From Xenorhabdus eapokensis (lineage in GTDB: Bacteria; Pseudomonadota; Gammaproteobacteria; Enterobacterales; Enterobacteriaceae), in contig NZ_MKGQ01000001.1 of NCBI RefSeq assembly GCF_001908105.1, positions 56,741 to 120,740 on the forward strand: 64,000 bases of DNA. The letters run 5' to 3'. Below are positions 49,997 to 59,757 of the stretch, piece after piece. Below the pieces are notes generated by a model. That model searched no databases and was not told the origin of the DNA. It saw only the letters and a list, made by a program, of their open reading frames with translations. The position numbers and the translations under genes are program-made. Numbering within the stretch: position 1 is the stretch's first letter; each line of letters begins with the position of its first letter.

Positions 49997-50569
49997 TTAG
50001 TCACAACGTCCCATATAGCGACGTTCTGCAATATGGATGCGGATTTTTTCACCAGAATTTAAATATTCAGGGACTTGGATAGTCAACCCTGTACCCATTT
50101 TAGCCGGTTTAGTACGGGCACTCGCTGATGCGCCCTTAATACCTGGTGATGTTTCTTCAATAACCATATCAACAGTTTGAGGCAATTCAAGAGCTAACAA
50201 TTGTCCATCCATTGTCAGGATTTGCATTCCTGGTAAACCTTCTTCGGGAATAAATAACAGTTCTTCTTCGATTTGATCTTTTTTGAAGTGATAAGGAGTG
50301 AAATCTTCGTCATCCATAAAGATATATTCATCACCATCAATATAGGAAAAACTGACACTACGGCGGGTCAATGTGATGGTTTCAAGAATGTCATCACCTT
50401 TGAAACGTTCTTCCACTTTCTGACCAGTACGAATATCCGTAAAACGCATCTTATATAGCGTGCTGGCACCACGTGCGCTGGGGGATTGAATATCGATGTC
50501 TTTAACTAATAATAGTTTTCCATTGTAGCTGATTGCAGCGCCGCGTTTAATTTCATTGGCTCTAGCCAT
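49997..50569 (-). CDS. efpL: EfpL (YeiP), elongation factor P-like protein
   Basis: 190 residues from [17 protein letters not shown], exactly the E. coli length; seven more codons upstream are not conserved. Three beta-barrel domains as in EF-P; the loop at the tip reads [10 protein letters not shown], with the arginine characteristic of the EfpL subfamily rather than EF-P's modified lysine. It relieves ribosome stalling at proline-rich and related motifs. Confidence 0.94.
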   Translation of the reverse strand: MARANEIKRGAAISYNGKLLLVKDIDIQSPSARGASTLYKMRFTDIRTGQKVEERFKGDDILETITLTRRSVSFSYIDGDEYIFMDDEDFTPYHFKKDQIEEELLFIPEEGLPGMQILTMDGQLLALELPQTVDMVIEETSPGIKGASASARTKPAKMGTGLTIQVPEYLNSGEKIRIHIAERRYMGRCD

Positions 50570-50665
50570 AGATACCTTCCATAAAAACAAGGAAATAGTG
50601 GAATGAATATTTAAGTGGCGACAAAATTACTCGCAGTTGGCCTATTAGGCAAGAAGTGAATGAAT

Positions 50666-50687
50666 GCCCCAGTAAAAATACTGGGGC
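50666..50687. terminator. Hairpin between mtr and efpL
   Basis: GCCCCAGTA-AAAA-TACTGGGGC, a perfect nine-base stem 13 bases past the mtr stop. No T-run follows on the minus strand. Confidence 0.6.
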
Positions 50688-50699
50688 GAAAGGAAAGCA

Positions 50700-51944
50700 T
50701 TAACGATAAACTGGCAATAAATCAAACAGAGAGAGAACGTGTGCTAATGCATTTATCAAACCGAATAGGATAACAAAGATAATCAAAAAATTACCGCCCG
50801 GAGCCCGATAGCTGGCTGTTGGATAGCGTTTACGACTCTCTCTGGCCATTAAAGCAGGAACAATAACTGCCCAAATGGTTGCTGCCAGGCCAGCAAAGCC
50901 GATTGCATATAAGAAACCGTTTGGAAAAATTAGAGCTAATGCAGTCGGAGGAACGAAGGTAATCAGTGCCGTTTTAAAACGACCATTGCGATGATCGCCG
51001 AATTTAAAGCAATCTGCCAGATAGTCAAATAATCCTAATGACACACCCAGAAATGAACTCGCTAAGGCCATATATGAGAAAAGATTTAAGAATTGAGTTA
51101 TTGTCGTATTATCAGAAGTATTATCCATTTGTTGCAATAAGTTACCAATATTACCGCCATCAGCAATGATTTGCTTGAAGGCTTCACGTGGAATGTTTCC
51201 TTGAATGACGTACTGCCATAAAATGTAAATCGCTAACGTTATCAATGTGCCGTATAGTAAGCTCTTTGTGACGGCTTTACTGTCTTTATGGTAATACTTA
51301 ACCAGTCCCGGAACATTACCGTGATAGCCAAATGAGGCCAGTAAATAAGGCAATGAAATTAAAGCATAGGGTAAATAGTCTGAATTGGTATTGGCTTGAT
51401 CAAATAAGATGGCTGGCCTAACTTCGGTAAACATACCACCGACAGACATAATAAAGGTAATGACCATGCCACCTATCAAGATAGTACTTAAACGATCTAC
51501 TGCTTTAGTCGATAACCAAACAATAAAGGCAACGATAAAGGCGAAACATAAACCAGATATTGGTTGGGGTAATGGAATAATATTCTCGATATTGTGAGAA
51601 AGAATTGAGCTACCTGCTGAAACATAAGCATAAGTTAAGATATACAGAACGAAGGCGATGGATAAGTCATTGAGGGAGCTCCAGCCTCTGCCCAGCAAAT
51701 CCTTGGTAACAGTATGGAAACTGGAACCAGCAGGGTAATTCATATTGGCTTCCAGAATCATCAGGCCAGAGAAATACATACATGTACAGGTATACAGCAG
51801 CAAAATGATTGACCCTGTAAACCAGACACCTGATGTGACAATCGGAATAGAAAACATACCCGCGCCGACAGCAGTTCCGGCAATGATCATAGCGCCACCA
51901 AATATAGAGGGGCGTTTCAAATTTTGCGTTACCTCAATGGTCAT
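50700..51944 (-). CDS. mtr: Mtr, high-affinity tryptophan permease
   Basis: 414 residues, identical in length to E. coli Mtr. Eleven hydrophobic segments; GAMIIAGTAVGAGMFSIPIV, SIAFVLYILTYAYVSAGSS, FGYHGNVPGLVKYY and FPNGFLYAIGFAGLAATIWA match Mtr more closely than TyrP. It imports tryptophan (and indole) by proton symport. A TrpR-like operator lies about 30-45 bases upstream. Confidence 0.94.
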   Translation of the reverse strand: MTIEVTQNLKRPSIFGGAMIIAGTAVGAGMFSIPIVTSGVWFTGSIILLLYTCTCMYFSGLMILEANMNYPAGSSFHTVTKDLLGRGWSSLNDLSIAFVLYILTYAYVSAGSSILSHNIENIIPLPQPISGLCFAFIVAFIVWLSTKAVDRLSTILIGGMVITFIMSVGGMFTEVRPAILFDQANTNSDYLPYALISLPYLLASFGYHGNVPGLVKYYHKDSKAVTKSLLYGTLITLAIYILWQYVIQGNIPREAFKQIIADGGNIGNLLQQMDNTSDNTTITQFLNLFSYMALASSFLGVSLGLFDYLADCFKFGDHRNGRFKTALITFVPPTALALIFPNGFLYAIGFAGLAATIWAVIVPALMARESRKRYPTASYRAPGGNFLIIFVILFGLINALAHVLSLFDLLPVYR

Positions 51945-51972
51945 ATAGACTCCTGATGAATGGTGTTACCTT

Positions 51973-51990
51973 GTACTAGCGCAACGATAC
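51973..51990. promoter_or_regulatory. TrpR-like operator upstream of mtr
   Basis: GTACTAGCGCAACGATAC keeps one intact GTACTAG half-site and a weak second half against the trp operator GTACTAGTTAACTAGTAC. E. coli mtr is TrpR- and TyrR-controlled; a half TyrR box (TGTAAA at 52007) is close by. Confidence 0.45.
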
Positions 51991-52069
51991 ATAAATAAAT
52001 TATATGTGTAAACAAATAATTAAGAAAAATAATTAAATGATGTTTATCGCATTTTGCATACAAAAGTAG

Positions 52070-52094
52070 GGCAGGTTATCTGGAAAAACCTGCC
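52070..52094. terminator. Hairpin after the Nudix gene
   Basis: GGCAGGTT pairs with AACCTGCC across a nine-base loop, 16 bases past the Nudix stop on the minus strand. Confidence 0.6.
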
Positions 52095-52109
52095 TGTAGG
52101 AGTCTGATA

Positions 52110-52529
52110 TCAATTTTCGCAATAGAATTGCGCTTTTTGCCATAATCTGATGGCATTACGGCTGGCCTCAAAATGAGGTTCGGGAAGATGGTCAGGATCA
52201 CACCACACTAATTGTTCACATTTATCGGGTTCCATTAATTTCGGTTCACCTCCGGCATACTGTGCCAGCAAACAGACCGAAACAGTGTGCTTTCCTTCTT
52301 CGCGATAGGTTTCGAGATTATTGCAAATACCATAAACTTTGGGGTTGTGGATTGTTAGATCAATCTCTTCTTTAATTTCACGAATAGCGCATTCTTCAAA
52401 GGATTCGCCGGGATCTACATGACCACCGAAGATTGACCAGTATGGTGCATGCTGGCTGGTACGTTTTCCCAGTAGAATTTCGCCCTTATCATTGATGATA
52501 ATGACACCCACTCCGACAACGACTGACAC
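52110..52529 (-). CDS. Nudix hydrolase
   Basis: 139 residues with a GTG start behind GGAGG. The Nudix box is complete: GGHVDPGESFEECAIREIKE followed by E-I, fitting GX5EX7REUXEEXGU with Asp-Leu at the last positions. The remainder (HTVSVCLLAQYAGGEPKLMEPDKCEQLVW) resembles the MTH1/NUDT15-like nucleotide-cleaning group. Likely substrate is a nucleoside diphosphate derivative, but which one is unknown. It is divergent from fruK. Confidence 0.85.
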   Translation of the reverse strand: MSVVVGVGVIIINDKGEILLGKRTSQHAPYWSIFGGHVDPGESFEECAIREIKEEIDLTIHNPKVYGICNNLETYREEGKHTVSVCLLAQYAGGEPKLMEPDKCEQLVWCDPDHLPEPHFEASRNAIRLWQKAQFYCEN

Positions 52530-52664
52530 TGATATATTCCTCCGGCTAGTATCTACTTACCTTGGTTCAGATTGATTTTAGTCATCTAATAAGAAATTAT
52601 TCCGTTGCATATTCTTACTGTTAGATTGTATTAACACAATGATCAAACAAGCGGTAATTTTAAC

Positions 52665-52676
52665 TGAAACGATTCA
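52665..52676. promoter_or_regulatory. Cra (FruR) operator upstream of fruK
   Basis: TGAAACGATTCA, a near-palindromic match to the Cra consensus TGAAWCGNTTCA, 72 bases before the fruK ATG. In E. coli the equivalent site controls fruBKA. Confidence 0.75.
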
Positions 52677-52748
52677 ATTTTGATGTTATAAATAACAGAT
52701 AGAACTTAATGTTATTTATGACTGTTTATTCAGGAGATATCGGGCAAG

Positions 52749-53687
52749 ATGAGCCGTCGAGTTGCCACAATTACCTTAAACCCCGCTTATGATTTAGTTG
52801 GCTTATGTCCAGATATTGTTAAGGGAAATGTTAACCGTGTACAGACGGCAGGGCTTCACGCTGCTGGTAAAGGAAACAATGTTGCGAAGGTACTGCGTGA
52901 TTTAGGCATTGATGTGACTGTCAGTGGTTTTTTGGGACGGGAAAATCAGGAGGGATTTCAGCAATTTTTTAGCGAAAACAGGATGGTAAATCGTTTTCAT
53001 CTCGTCTCAGGGAGAACTCGTATTAATGTCAAGCTGACCGAAAAACAGGGTGAAGTGACAGATTTCAATTTTTCTGGTTTCCAGGTGACAGAAGCAGAAT
53101 GGAATCGATTTGTCAGTGATTCCCTGACATGGCTGGGGCAGTTTGATATGGTTGTTGTCAGCGGTAGTTTACCCGAAGGGATTACGGCAGAATCATTTGC
53201 GGATTGGATGATGCAATTACAACAGTCTTGTCCCTGCGTTATTTTCGACAGTAGCCGTGAAGCTCTTGTGGCTGGCCTTAAGGCATCCCCCTGGCTGGTA
53301 AAACCTAATCGCTATGAGTTGGAGGTTTGGGCGGGGAAATCATTGCCGGATTTGGATAGTGTTATTGATGCAGCTTATGAATTGCGCAATGGCGGGATTG
53401 CCCACGTTGTTATTTCACTGGGAGAGCAGGGAGCATTATGGGTCAATGCTTCTGGTGCATGGTTGGCAAAACCACCGCATTGTGAAGTGGTTAGCACCGT
53501 TGGGGCAGGGGACTCTATGGTCGGAGGATTGGTCTATGGTTTGCTGATGAGAGAATCCAGCGAACACACATTGCGTCTGGCAACCGCCGTTTCTGCACTC
53601 ACGGTTAGCCAGCCGAGTGTTGGGATTAAAAGCCGTACTGAACTTGCATCAATGATGGCGAAGATCGAGTTAATGTCAGTCAGGTAA
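52749..53687 (+). CDS. fruK: FruK, 1-phosphofructokinase
   Basis: 312 residues, the E. coli length, with MSRRVATITLNPAYDLVG at the start, HAAGKGNNVAKVLRDLG for substrate binding and TVGAGDSMVGGLVYG (PfkB signature 2, catalytic Asp). It phosphorylates fructose-1-phosphate to fructose-1,6-bisphosphate. In other enterics it is the middle gene of fruB-fruK-fruA, but neither PTS gene is here: a Nudix gene lies upstream and nfo downstream, with the fruK and nfo stops directly adjacent. Reading frame and active site are intact, so it is presumably functional. Confidence 0.95.
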   Translation: MSRRVATITLNPAYDLVGLCPDIVKGNVNRVQTAGLHAAGKGNNVAKVLRDLGIDVTVSGFLGRENQEGFQQFFSENRMVNRFHLVSGRTRINVKLTEKQGEVTDFNFSGFQVTEAEWNRFVSDSLTWLGQFDMVVVSGSLPEGITAESFADWMMQLQQSCPCVIFDSSREALVAGLKASPWLVKPNRYELEVWAGKSLPDLDSVIDAAYELRNGGIAHVVISLGEQGALWVNASGAWLAKPPHCEVVSTVGAGDSMVGGLVYGLLMRESSEHTLRLATAVSALTVSQPSVGIKSRTELASMMAKIELMSVR

Positions 53688-54530
53688 TTAACTTTGCTGG
53701 GATTTTAGCCAGGCAATTTCTTCAGCCCAAATATCTGGATTGATCGTTTCAAGAACCAAGGGAATCCCATTGAAACGCTCATCTTTCATGATATAGCTGA
53801 AAGGTGTTTTACCGATATTGCCTTCACCAAGACTGTGATGCCGGTCAACACGGCTGGAAAATTCACTTTTGGCATCGTTCAGATGCATGGCCTTAAGATA
53901 TTTGAATCCCACAATTTCATCGAATGCTTTGAAAGTTGCCTCGCAATCTTTTTCAGTGCGCAAATCGTAACCAGCCGCAAAAGCGTGGCAGGTGTCAATA
54001 CAGACTCCAACGCGGGTTTTGTCTTCAACACCGTCAATAATGGCCGCCAGTTGTTCGAATTTGAAACCAAGATTGGTGCCTTGTCCGGCGGTATTTTCGA
54101 TAACGGCAGTGACTCCCTGTGTTTTGTCCAAAGTAATATTAATGGATTCTGCAATACGGGCGAGGCACTTATCGATGTCAATTTTGTTGAGATGGCTGCC
54201 TGGGTGGAAATTCAACAAATTGATGTCTAATTGTTCACAGCGCTGCATTTCATCAAAGAACGCAGCGCGGGATTTTTCCAGGCCGTCTGTTTCAGGATGA
54301 CCAAGGTTAATTAGGTAGCTGTCATGGGGAAGAATTTGTCGGCTACCATAACCGTAACGTTCACAGTTTTCTTTGAATTTATCAATGACATCTGTCGATA
54401 ACGGTGCGGCCTGCCATTGGCGCTGATTTTTTGTGAACAGGGCAAATGCCGTTGCGTTTAATTCATGAGCACGGATCACGGCCTGATCAACACCGCCCGA
54501 AGCGCTCACATGGGCTCCAACAAATTTCAT
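53688..54530 (-). CDS. nfo: Nfo, endonuclease IV
   Basis: 280 residues (E. coli 285). TIM-barrel AP endonuclease with its trinuclear zinc ligands visible in [59 protein letters not shown] and LETINPD. It cuts DNA at abasic sites in base-excision repair. Good GGAGAAAATGAT ribosome region. It converges on fruK with no gap. Confidence 0.96.
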   Translation of the reverse strand: MKFVGAHVSASGGVDQAVIRAHELNATAFALFTKNQRQWQAAPLSTDVIDKFKENCERYGYGSRQILPHDSYLINLGHPETDGLEKSRAAFFDEMQRCEQLDINLLNFHPGSHLNKIDIDKCLARIAESINITLDKTQGVTAVIENTAGQGTNLGFKFEQLAAIIDGVEDKTRVGVCIDTCHAFAAGYDLRTEKDCEATFKAFDEIVGFKYLKAMHLNDAKSEFSSRVDRHHSLGEGNIGKTPFSYIMKDERFNGIPLVLETINPDIWAEEIAWLKSQQS

Positions 54531-54625
54531 ATCATTTTCTCCTGTGTTTTCGTCATTATGGCATTATTCGCCTTTTTGATAAAATTTGGGCAGCAAAAGT
54601 CAATTTAATATCCCCTCGTTCTGAA

Positions 54626-55708
54626 TTAGCGCAATAAATAATGGATGCCCTGATTGACGATTAATCCTCCGACTGCCAGCCAGACAAACAAAATGAATGC
54701 CAACAAAATGGGCTTAACCCCCGCCTGGCGAATAGCACTGATATGGGTGGTTAGCCCTAAAGCAACCATTGCCATTGCCAGCATAATGGTATCAGCGGCA
54801 ATGATATGGTTAACAAGAGATTCAGGTAATAGATGAAACGAGTTGAAACCCGCAGTAACAATAAAGAACACAGCAAACCACGGAATAGTGATCGGGAATT
54901 TTTGGGGGTGATCATTACAATTTTTAACTTTCACGCGACTGAGGTAACCAGAAAGCAGCAATAGAAAAGGCGCCAATAGCATGACACGGATCATTTTACT
55001 GATAACCGCTGCATTTTCCGCGTCGCTTCCTAATGTATGCCCAATGGCAACAACCTGAGCTACTTCATGAACCGTTGAACCCGAAAAAATACCAAATGTT
55101 TCCTGAGTGAAATTAAACCATTGGTAGTGAACATTGAGTTGATAAAACCACGGATAAATAAAGATTGCCAGTGTGCCAAAAATAACGACGGTAGAGATGG
55201 CAACAGCAACTTTGCTGGCAGAAGCGTTGACAACGGGCTCTGTTGCCATAACTGCGGCGGCTCCACAAATACTGCTTCCTGCACCAATCAAGATCACGGT
55301 TTGGCTGTCCAGGCGAAAAAAAGCACGGCCAACCCATAGTGCCATAAAAAATGTTGAAGAAAGCATAATGACATCAATCAATATCCCTGTTGTGCCAACA
55401 TCAGTGATTTGTTGGAAAGTCAGGCGAAATCCATAAAGAATGATGCCTGCTCGTAGTAGGTAGTGTTTGCAAAAATGGATACCGCTATCGCAGGTAGATT
55501 TTAAGAAAGGATATAGCGTGTTGCCGATCATGATCCCCAATAAGATGGCAAGTGTCAGGACGCCCAATCCTATATTTATAAACCAAGGAATCGTTCCAAT
55601 ATAGATGGCGATTGCCATCAGAATTGCGGCTAATAGAATACCGGGAATGAATTTTAATACGGTATTCTGGTGGATTTTGGTAAATTCACCTACTTGATTT
55701 TCAGACAT
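54626..55708 (-). CDS. yeiH: YeiH, UPF0324 membrane protein
   Basis: 360 residues (E. coli 349) with about ten membrane segments. Family motifs: RAGIILYGFRLTFQQITDVG, ILIGAGSSICGAAAVMATEPVV, GIFSGSTVHEVAQVVAIGH. It belongs to the putative sulfate/sulfite exporter family. It is divergent from yeiE, whose product regulates it in E. coli relatives. Confidence 0.92.
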   Translation of the reverse strand: MSENQVGEFTKIHQNTVLKFIPGILLAAILMAIAIYIGTIPWFINIGLGVLTLAILLGIMIGNTLYPFLKSTCDSGIHFCKHYLLRAGIILYGFRLTFQQITDVGTTGILIDVIMLSSTFFMALWVGRAFFRLDSQTVILIGAGSSICGAAAVMATEPVVNASASKVAVAISTVVIFGTLAIFIYPWFYQLNVHYQWFNFTQETFGIFSGSTVHEVAQVVAIGHTLGSDAENAAVISKMIRVMLLAPFLLLLSGYLSRVKVKNCNDHPQKFPITIPWFAVFFIVTAGFNSFHLLPESLVNHIIAADTIMLAMAMVALGLTTHISAIRQAGVKPILLAFILFVWLAVGGLIVNQGIHYLLR

Positions 55709-55897
55709 AGTGGCGACTCTATTAGCTTATGCATTTTAAGAATAAGCATATAGAAAATTTATAAATCAATAAAATTTATAATACTTATATATATAAACAC
55801 TAAAATAGATTAATTATGGGTGACTTTTGTTAAGTTGCATAATACTGTCTAAAATCAAGATTATCTTTCCCTTTTATTTAGCTTCCCGTGAGGCCAT

Positions 55898-56761
55898 ATG
55901 CGTATCACTCTGAGACAACTGGAAATTTTTGCAGAAGTTCTGAAAAGTGGTTCAACGACACAGGCTTCTCAGCAATTAGCATTATCACAATCTGCTGTGA
56001 GTGCTTCACTGACAGATCTTGAAGGGCAGTTGGGAGTACAACTGTTCGATAGAGTCGGAAAACGTCTGGTCACCAATGAACATGGGCGTTTGCTCTATCC
56101 TAAGGCGTTGGCATTGCTTGAACAAACTGGTGAAGTGGAACAGCTTTTTAAACTTGAATTGGGCGCATTGCGGTTAGCAGCCAGTAGTACGATTGGAAAC
56201 TATATGTTACCTGAAATGTTGGCGAGATACCGTCAGGATTATCCTGAGACGCCATTGGAATTGAATATCAGTAATACCGGAGACGTTATCAGGGCTGTTG
56301 TCGAGTTCCGTGTCGATTTGGGATTGATTGAAGGATTGTGTCACGATCCGGAATTGATCACACAGTCGTGGATGAAAGATGAGTTGATTGTTTTTTCCTC
56401 TCCAGAAAGCCCGTTGTTACAACGTGAGTTGAGCGTGGAGGATTTGATCAAAGCCCCTTGGATATTGAGAGAAAAAGGTTCAGGAACAAGAGAAATTTTG
56501 GATCATCTTTTGTTCTCACAAATGCCGAGATTTAATATTGCGATGGAGTTGGGTAATTCGGAAGCCATTAAACATGCTGTTCAATATGGAATGGGGATCA
56601 GTTGTCTTTCACGGCGAGTTGTCCAGGAGCAACTGAAAAATGGCACATTATCTGAACTGATTATTTCTGGACTTAGCCTCAATCGTACTTTGTACCTGAT
56701 TTACCATCGCCAGAAACATATATCCAATGCGTTACGGAAGTTACTGAGTTATTGTAACTAA
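55898..56761 (+). CDS. yeiE: YeiE, LysR-family regulator
   Basis: 287 residues (E. coli 293). An N-terminal winged helix-turn-helix ([40 protein letters not shown]) precedes a two-lobed effector domain. The homologue responds to sulfite and controls yeiH; one report links it to lysP activation. GAGG precedes the ATG. Its position between yeiH and lysP is the same as in E. coli. Confidence 0.92.
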   Translation: MRITLRQLEIFAEVLKSGSTTQASQQLALSQSAVSASLTDLEGQLGVQLFDRVGKRLVTNEHGRLLYPKALALLEQTGEVEQLFKLELGALRLAASSTIGNYMLPEMLARYRQDYPETPLELNISNTGDVIRAVVEFRVDLGLIEGLCHDPELITQSWMKDELIVFSSPESPLLQRELSVEDLIKAPWILREKGSGTREILDHLLFSQMPRFNIAMELGNSEAIKHAVQYGMGISCLSRRVVQEQLKNGTLSELIISGLSLNRTLYLIYHRQKHISNALRKLLSYCN

Positions 56762-56887
56762 AATCGTGTAGCTAATAATTGGCTATGAATTATGAAGGTA
56801 TCTTATAACCACGAATCGCTGCTATTCTGGGGACAAGGATTTGTTACAATCCCGCATTAAATTCATTTCAAATGATATAGGAATAGA

Positions 56888-58375
56888 ATGTCTCAAGAAG
56901 AAAGTATGCCACGGGATCAGGCTCCAAAAACCCTGCGCCGTGAGTTAAAAGCACGACATATGGCAATGATTGCCATAGGTGGATCAATTGGCACGGGGTT
57001 ATTTGTTGCTTCTGGCGCAACAATTTCTCAGGCTGGCCCTGGTGGGGCTTTACTTTCCTATGCATTAATTGGCCTAATGGTCTATTTCCTGATGACCAGC
57101 TTAGGTGAGTTGGCCGCGTACATGCCTGTTTCGGGCTCGTTTTCAACTTATGGTTCCAAATATGTGGATGAAGGTTTTGGCTTCGCATTGGGATGGAACT
57201 ATTGGTACAACTGGGCGGTGACGATTGCGGTTGACCTTGTCGCTGCGCAATTGGTGATGGGATACTGGTTTAATGGTGTGCCTGGTTGGGTATGGAGTGC
57301 GTTGTTTCTTGGCATAATTTTCTTGTTGAACTTCATTTCCGTCAAAGGTTTTGGTGAAGCAGAATATTGGTTCTCCTTGATCAAAGTCTCCACAGTGATT
57401 GTGTTCATTATTGTTGGCATTCTCATGATTGTCGGCATCATGAAAGGCGCCGAAGGTGCAGGTTGGCACAATTGGGGTATTGATGATGCTCCTTTTGCGG
57501 GCGGTTTTGCAGCCATGATCGGGGTGGCAATGATTGTCGGCTTTTCCTTTCAAGGGACAGAGTTGATAGGTATTACCGCAGGAGAATCGAAAGATCCGGC
57601 AAAAAATATCCCTCGGGCTGTGCGCAAGGTATTCTGGCGTATCTTATTGTTCTATGTGTTTGCGATTTTAATCATCAGCCTGATCATTCCTTATACTGAT
57701 CCTAATTTGTTGCGCAATGGCGTGAAAGATATCAGTGTTAGCCCATTTACGTTGGTATTTGAAAATGCTGGTTTATTATCAGCGGCTGCCATAATGAATG
57801 CGGTGATATTGACGGCTGTTTTATCAGCGGGAAATTCAGGGATGTATGCTTCTACCCGTATGCTATTCACATTGGCAAAAGAGGGTAAGGCACCGAAAAT
57901 TTTTAGTCATCTGTCTAAAGGCGGTGTTCCGCGTAATGCACTGTATGCTACGACTGTGGTAGCAGGGTTGTGTTTTTTTAGCTCCATGTTTGGTAACCAA
58001 ACCGTCTATTTGTGGCTATTGAATACCTCAGGTATGACAGGATTTATTGCATGGCTTGGAATTGCAATCAGCCATTACCGTTTTCGTAAAGGCTATGTTG
58101 CCCAAGGTTTGAATCTCAATGATCTGCCATATCGTTCAGGTTTCTTCCCGATTGGGCCGATTTTTGCCTTTATTTTATGTCTGGTTATCACTTTAGGCCA
58201 AAATTATCAGGCATTTTTGCAAGATAAGATCGACTGGTACGGCGTGACCGCGACCTACATTGGCATTCCGTTATTCCTGCTTATTTGGCTTAGTTACAAA
58301 CTGAAAAAGAAAACTCGCTTTGTTAAATATAATGAGATGGAATTTCCAACATTTAAATATATTGATAAAGAATAA
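56888..58375 (+). CDS. lysP: LysP, lysine-specific permease
   Basis: 495 residues (E. coli 489). Twelve membrane segments of the amino acid-polyamine-cation family; IGGSIGTGLFVASGATISQA, GFALGWNYWYNWAVTIAVDL and GFSFQGTELIGITAGESKDP are nearly identical to E. coli LysP. It imports lysine with protons; the E. coli protein also restrains the CadC sensor. The C-terminal tail is slightly longer and ends FPTFKYIDKE. Confidence 0.96.
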   Translation: MSQEESMPRDQAPKTLRRELKARHMAMIAIGGSIGTGLFVASGATISQAGPGGALLSYALIGLMVYFLMTSLGELAAYMPVSGSFSTYGSKYVDEGFGFALGWNYWYNWAVTIAVDLVAAQLVMGYWFNGVPGWVWSALFLGIIFLLNFISVKGFGEAEYWFSLIKVSTVIVFIIVGILMIVGIMKGAEGAGWHNWGIDDAPFAGGFAAMIGVAMIVGFSFQGTELIGITAGESKDPAKNIPRAVRKVFWRILLFYVFAILIISLIIPYTDPNLLRNGVKDISVSPFTLVFENAGLLSAAAIMNAVILTAVLSAGNSGMYASTRMLFTLAKEGKAPKIFSHLSKGGVPRNALYATTVVAGLCFFSSMFGNQTVYLWLLNTSGMTGFIAWLGIAISHYRFRKGYVAQGLNLNDLPYRSGFFPIGPIFAFILCLVITLGQNYQAFLQDKIDWYGVTATYIGIPLFLLIWLSYKLKKKTRFVKYNEMEFPTFKYIDKE

Positions 58376-58438
58376 ATTGTTAATAAATTATCAATAAATT
58401 GATAATTGTTGATTGAAGTATTATTGATTTTGTTTTAC

Positions 58439-58480
58439 AAAAAACTGCCTGTTCTGTGATGGAACAAGCAGTTTTTATTT
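58439..58480 (+). terminator. Terminator of lysP
   Basis: AACTGC-x-TGTTC pairs with GAACA-x-GCAGTT and a T-run follows. A second A/T-rich palindrome (about 58386-58407) lies just before it. Confidence 0.8.
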
Positions 58481-58540
58481 TTCAGGGAATTAAGGAAGGA
58501 ATATCGATAGTAAATTTCGGATATACGACACCAATCGCAT

Positions 58541-58559
58541 TGATAAGTATTCTTATTTG
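58541..58559. promoter_or_regulatory. Candidate Fur box before the iron transport operon
   Basis: The 19 bases TGATAAGTATTCTTATTTG, shifted by one from the Fur consensus frame, match the box at 12 of 19 positions when aligned from GATAAG. It lies 28 bases before the first gene, where a Fur operator is expected. Confidence 0.5.
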
Positions 58560-58586
58560 CTTTATTGTTAGCAGCACAATTGTTGT

Positions 58587-59738
58587 ATGAAGAGGCTAAC
58601 TAAAGTGAAGTTTGTATTTCGAACAGTCGTGAAAAATATGAGTATCAGTCTAATGGCGGGTTCTGCCATGATGGCAAGTTTTGCATCTTGGGCTGAAACA
58701 GTCACTGATATTGCTGGACGTACTGTAGAGGTGCCGGAGAAAGTTAATCGTATCTTGTTAGGTGAAGGTCGTTTATTCCATTCTGTTGCCATATTGGAAG
58801 GAGATAAACCTCTGGCTCGTATCGCTGGCTGGCAAGGTGATTTCCGTAAACTGGACCCACAAACTTACGCTGTTTATAAAGCTAAATTCCCTGAAATCGA
58901 TAATATCCCTCTGATTGGTAACACCAGCGCTGATAGTGTCAGCTCCGAGAAAGTGCTGACACTCAACCCTGACGTTGCAATTTTTGGTTTGTCTGGACAT
59001 GGTCCAGGAAAAAACAGTGAATTGGTAAAACAGTTGGAAAAAGCGGGTGTACCTGTTGTTTTTGTCGATTTCCGCAATGACCCCCTGAAAAATACACTAC
59101 CTAGCATCCGTATGCTGGGCAAAATGTTGCATCGTGAAGATCAGGCTAATGCTTACGCTGATTTTTATGAAAAAAATCTAAAATTAGTCACTGATATTAC
59201 GGATCGTATACCAGACGCTGAGAAGCCTTCTGTATTTATTGAGCTTCTAGCAGGTTTTAGTGAAGATTGCTGTGGTACAGCAGGTAACGGCAATATGGGG
59301 AACTTCATTGATTTGGCGGGTGGCAAAAACATCGCTAAAGAAGTCCTGCCAGCCCCATTGGGAACAATGAATCTGGAAAAAGTCATTGCTGATGATCCTT
59401 ATATTTACATCGCAAGCGGTGCACAAGATCCAGGTGACAAAGGTGAGGGGATCAAAATGGGCGCCCAAACTTCTGCCGATATTACCCGCGCAGGCCTGAA
59501 AGAAATCACTGAACGTAAAGGTATCAACAACTTAACTGCTGTGAAGGAAGGGCGTAGCTATGCGATTTGGCATCACTACTATAACTCTCCTTATAATGTT
59601 GTTGTTACCCAAGTTTTTGCTAAATGGTTCTATCCTGAAAAATTTGCGGATTTAGATCCGCAACAAACATTGAAAGAACTTCACGATAAATTCCTGGCTA
59701 TTGAACCGGTAGGTACATATTGGGTCAGCGAGAAATAA
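58587..59738 (+). CDS. yiuA: Periplasmic binding protein of an iron/siderophore ABC transporter (YiuA-like)
   Basis: 383 residues. A signal peptide of type I (cleavage after SWA, then ETVTDIAGRTVEVP) leads into a two-lobed FepB/FecB-type binding protein; the conserved ELLAGFSEDCCGTAGNGNMG and WHHYYNSPYNVV segments mark this subgroup. The gene set of binding protein, permease, ATPase and a CirA-like receptor corresponds to the Yersinia Yiu iron-uptake system; the symbol is by that resemblance. The ligand (which iron chelate) is not determined. Confidence 0.8.
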   Translation: MKRLTKVKFVFRTVVKNMSISLMAGSAMMASFASWAETVTDIAGRTVEVPEKVNRILLGEGRLFHSVAILEGDKPLARIAGWQGDFRKLDPQTYAVYKAKFPEIDNIPLIGNTSADSVSSEKVLTLNPDVAIFGLSGHGPGKNSELVKQLEKAGVPVVFVDFRNDPLKNTLPSIRMLGKMLHREDQANAYADFYEKNLKLVTDITDRIPDAEKPSVFIELLAGFSEDCCGTAGNGNMGNFIDLAGGKNIAKEVLPAPLGTMNLEKVIADDPYIYIASGAQDPGDKGEGIKMGAQTSADITRAGLKEITERKGINNLTAVKEGRSYAIWHHYYNSPYNVVVTQVFAKWFYPEKFADLDPQQTLKELHDKFLAIEPVGTYWVSEK

Positions 59739-59757
59739 GCAGTAACAGGTAATAAAA

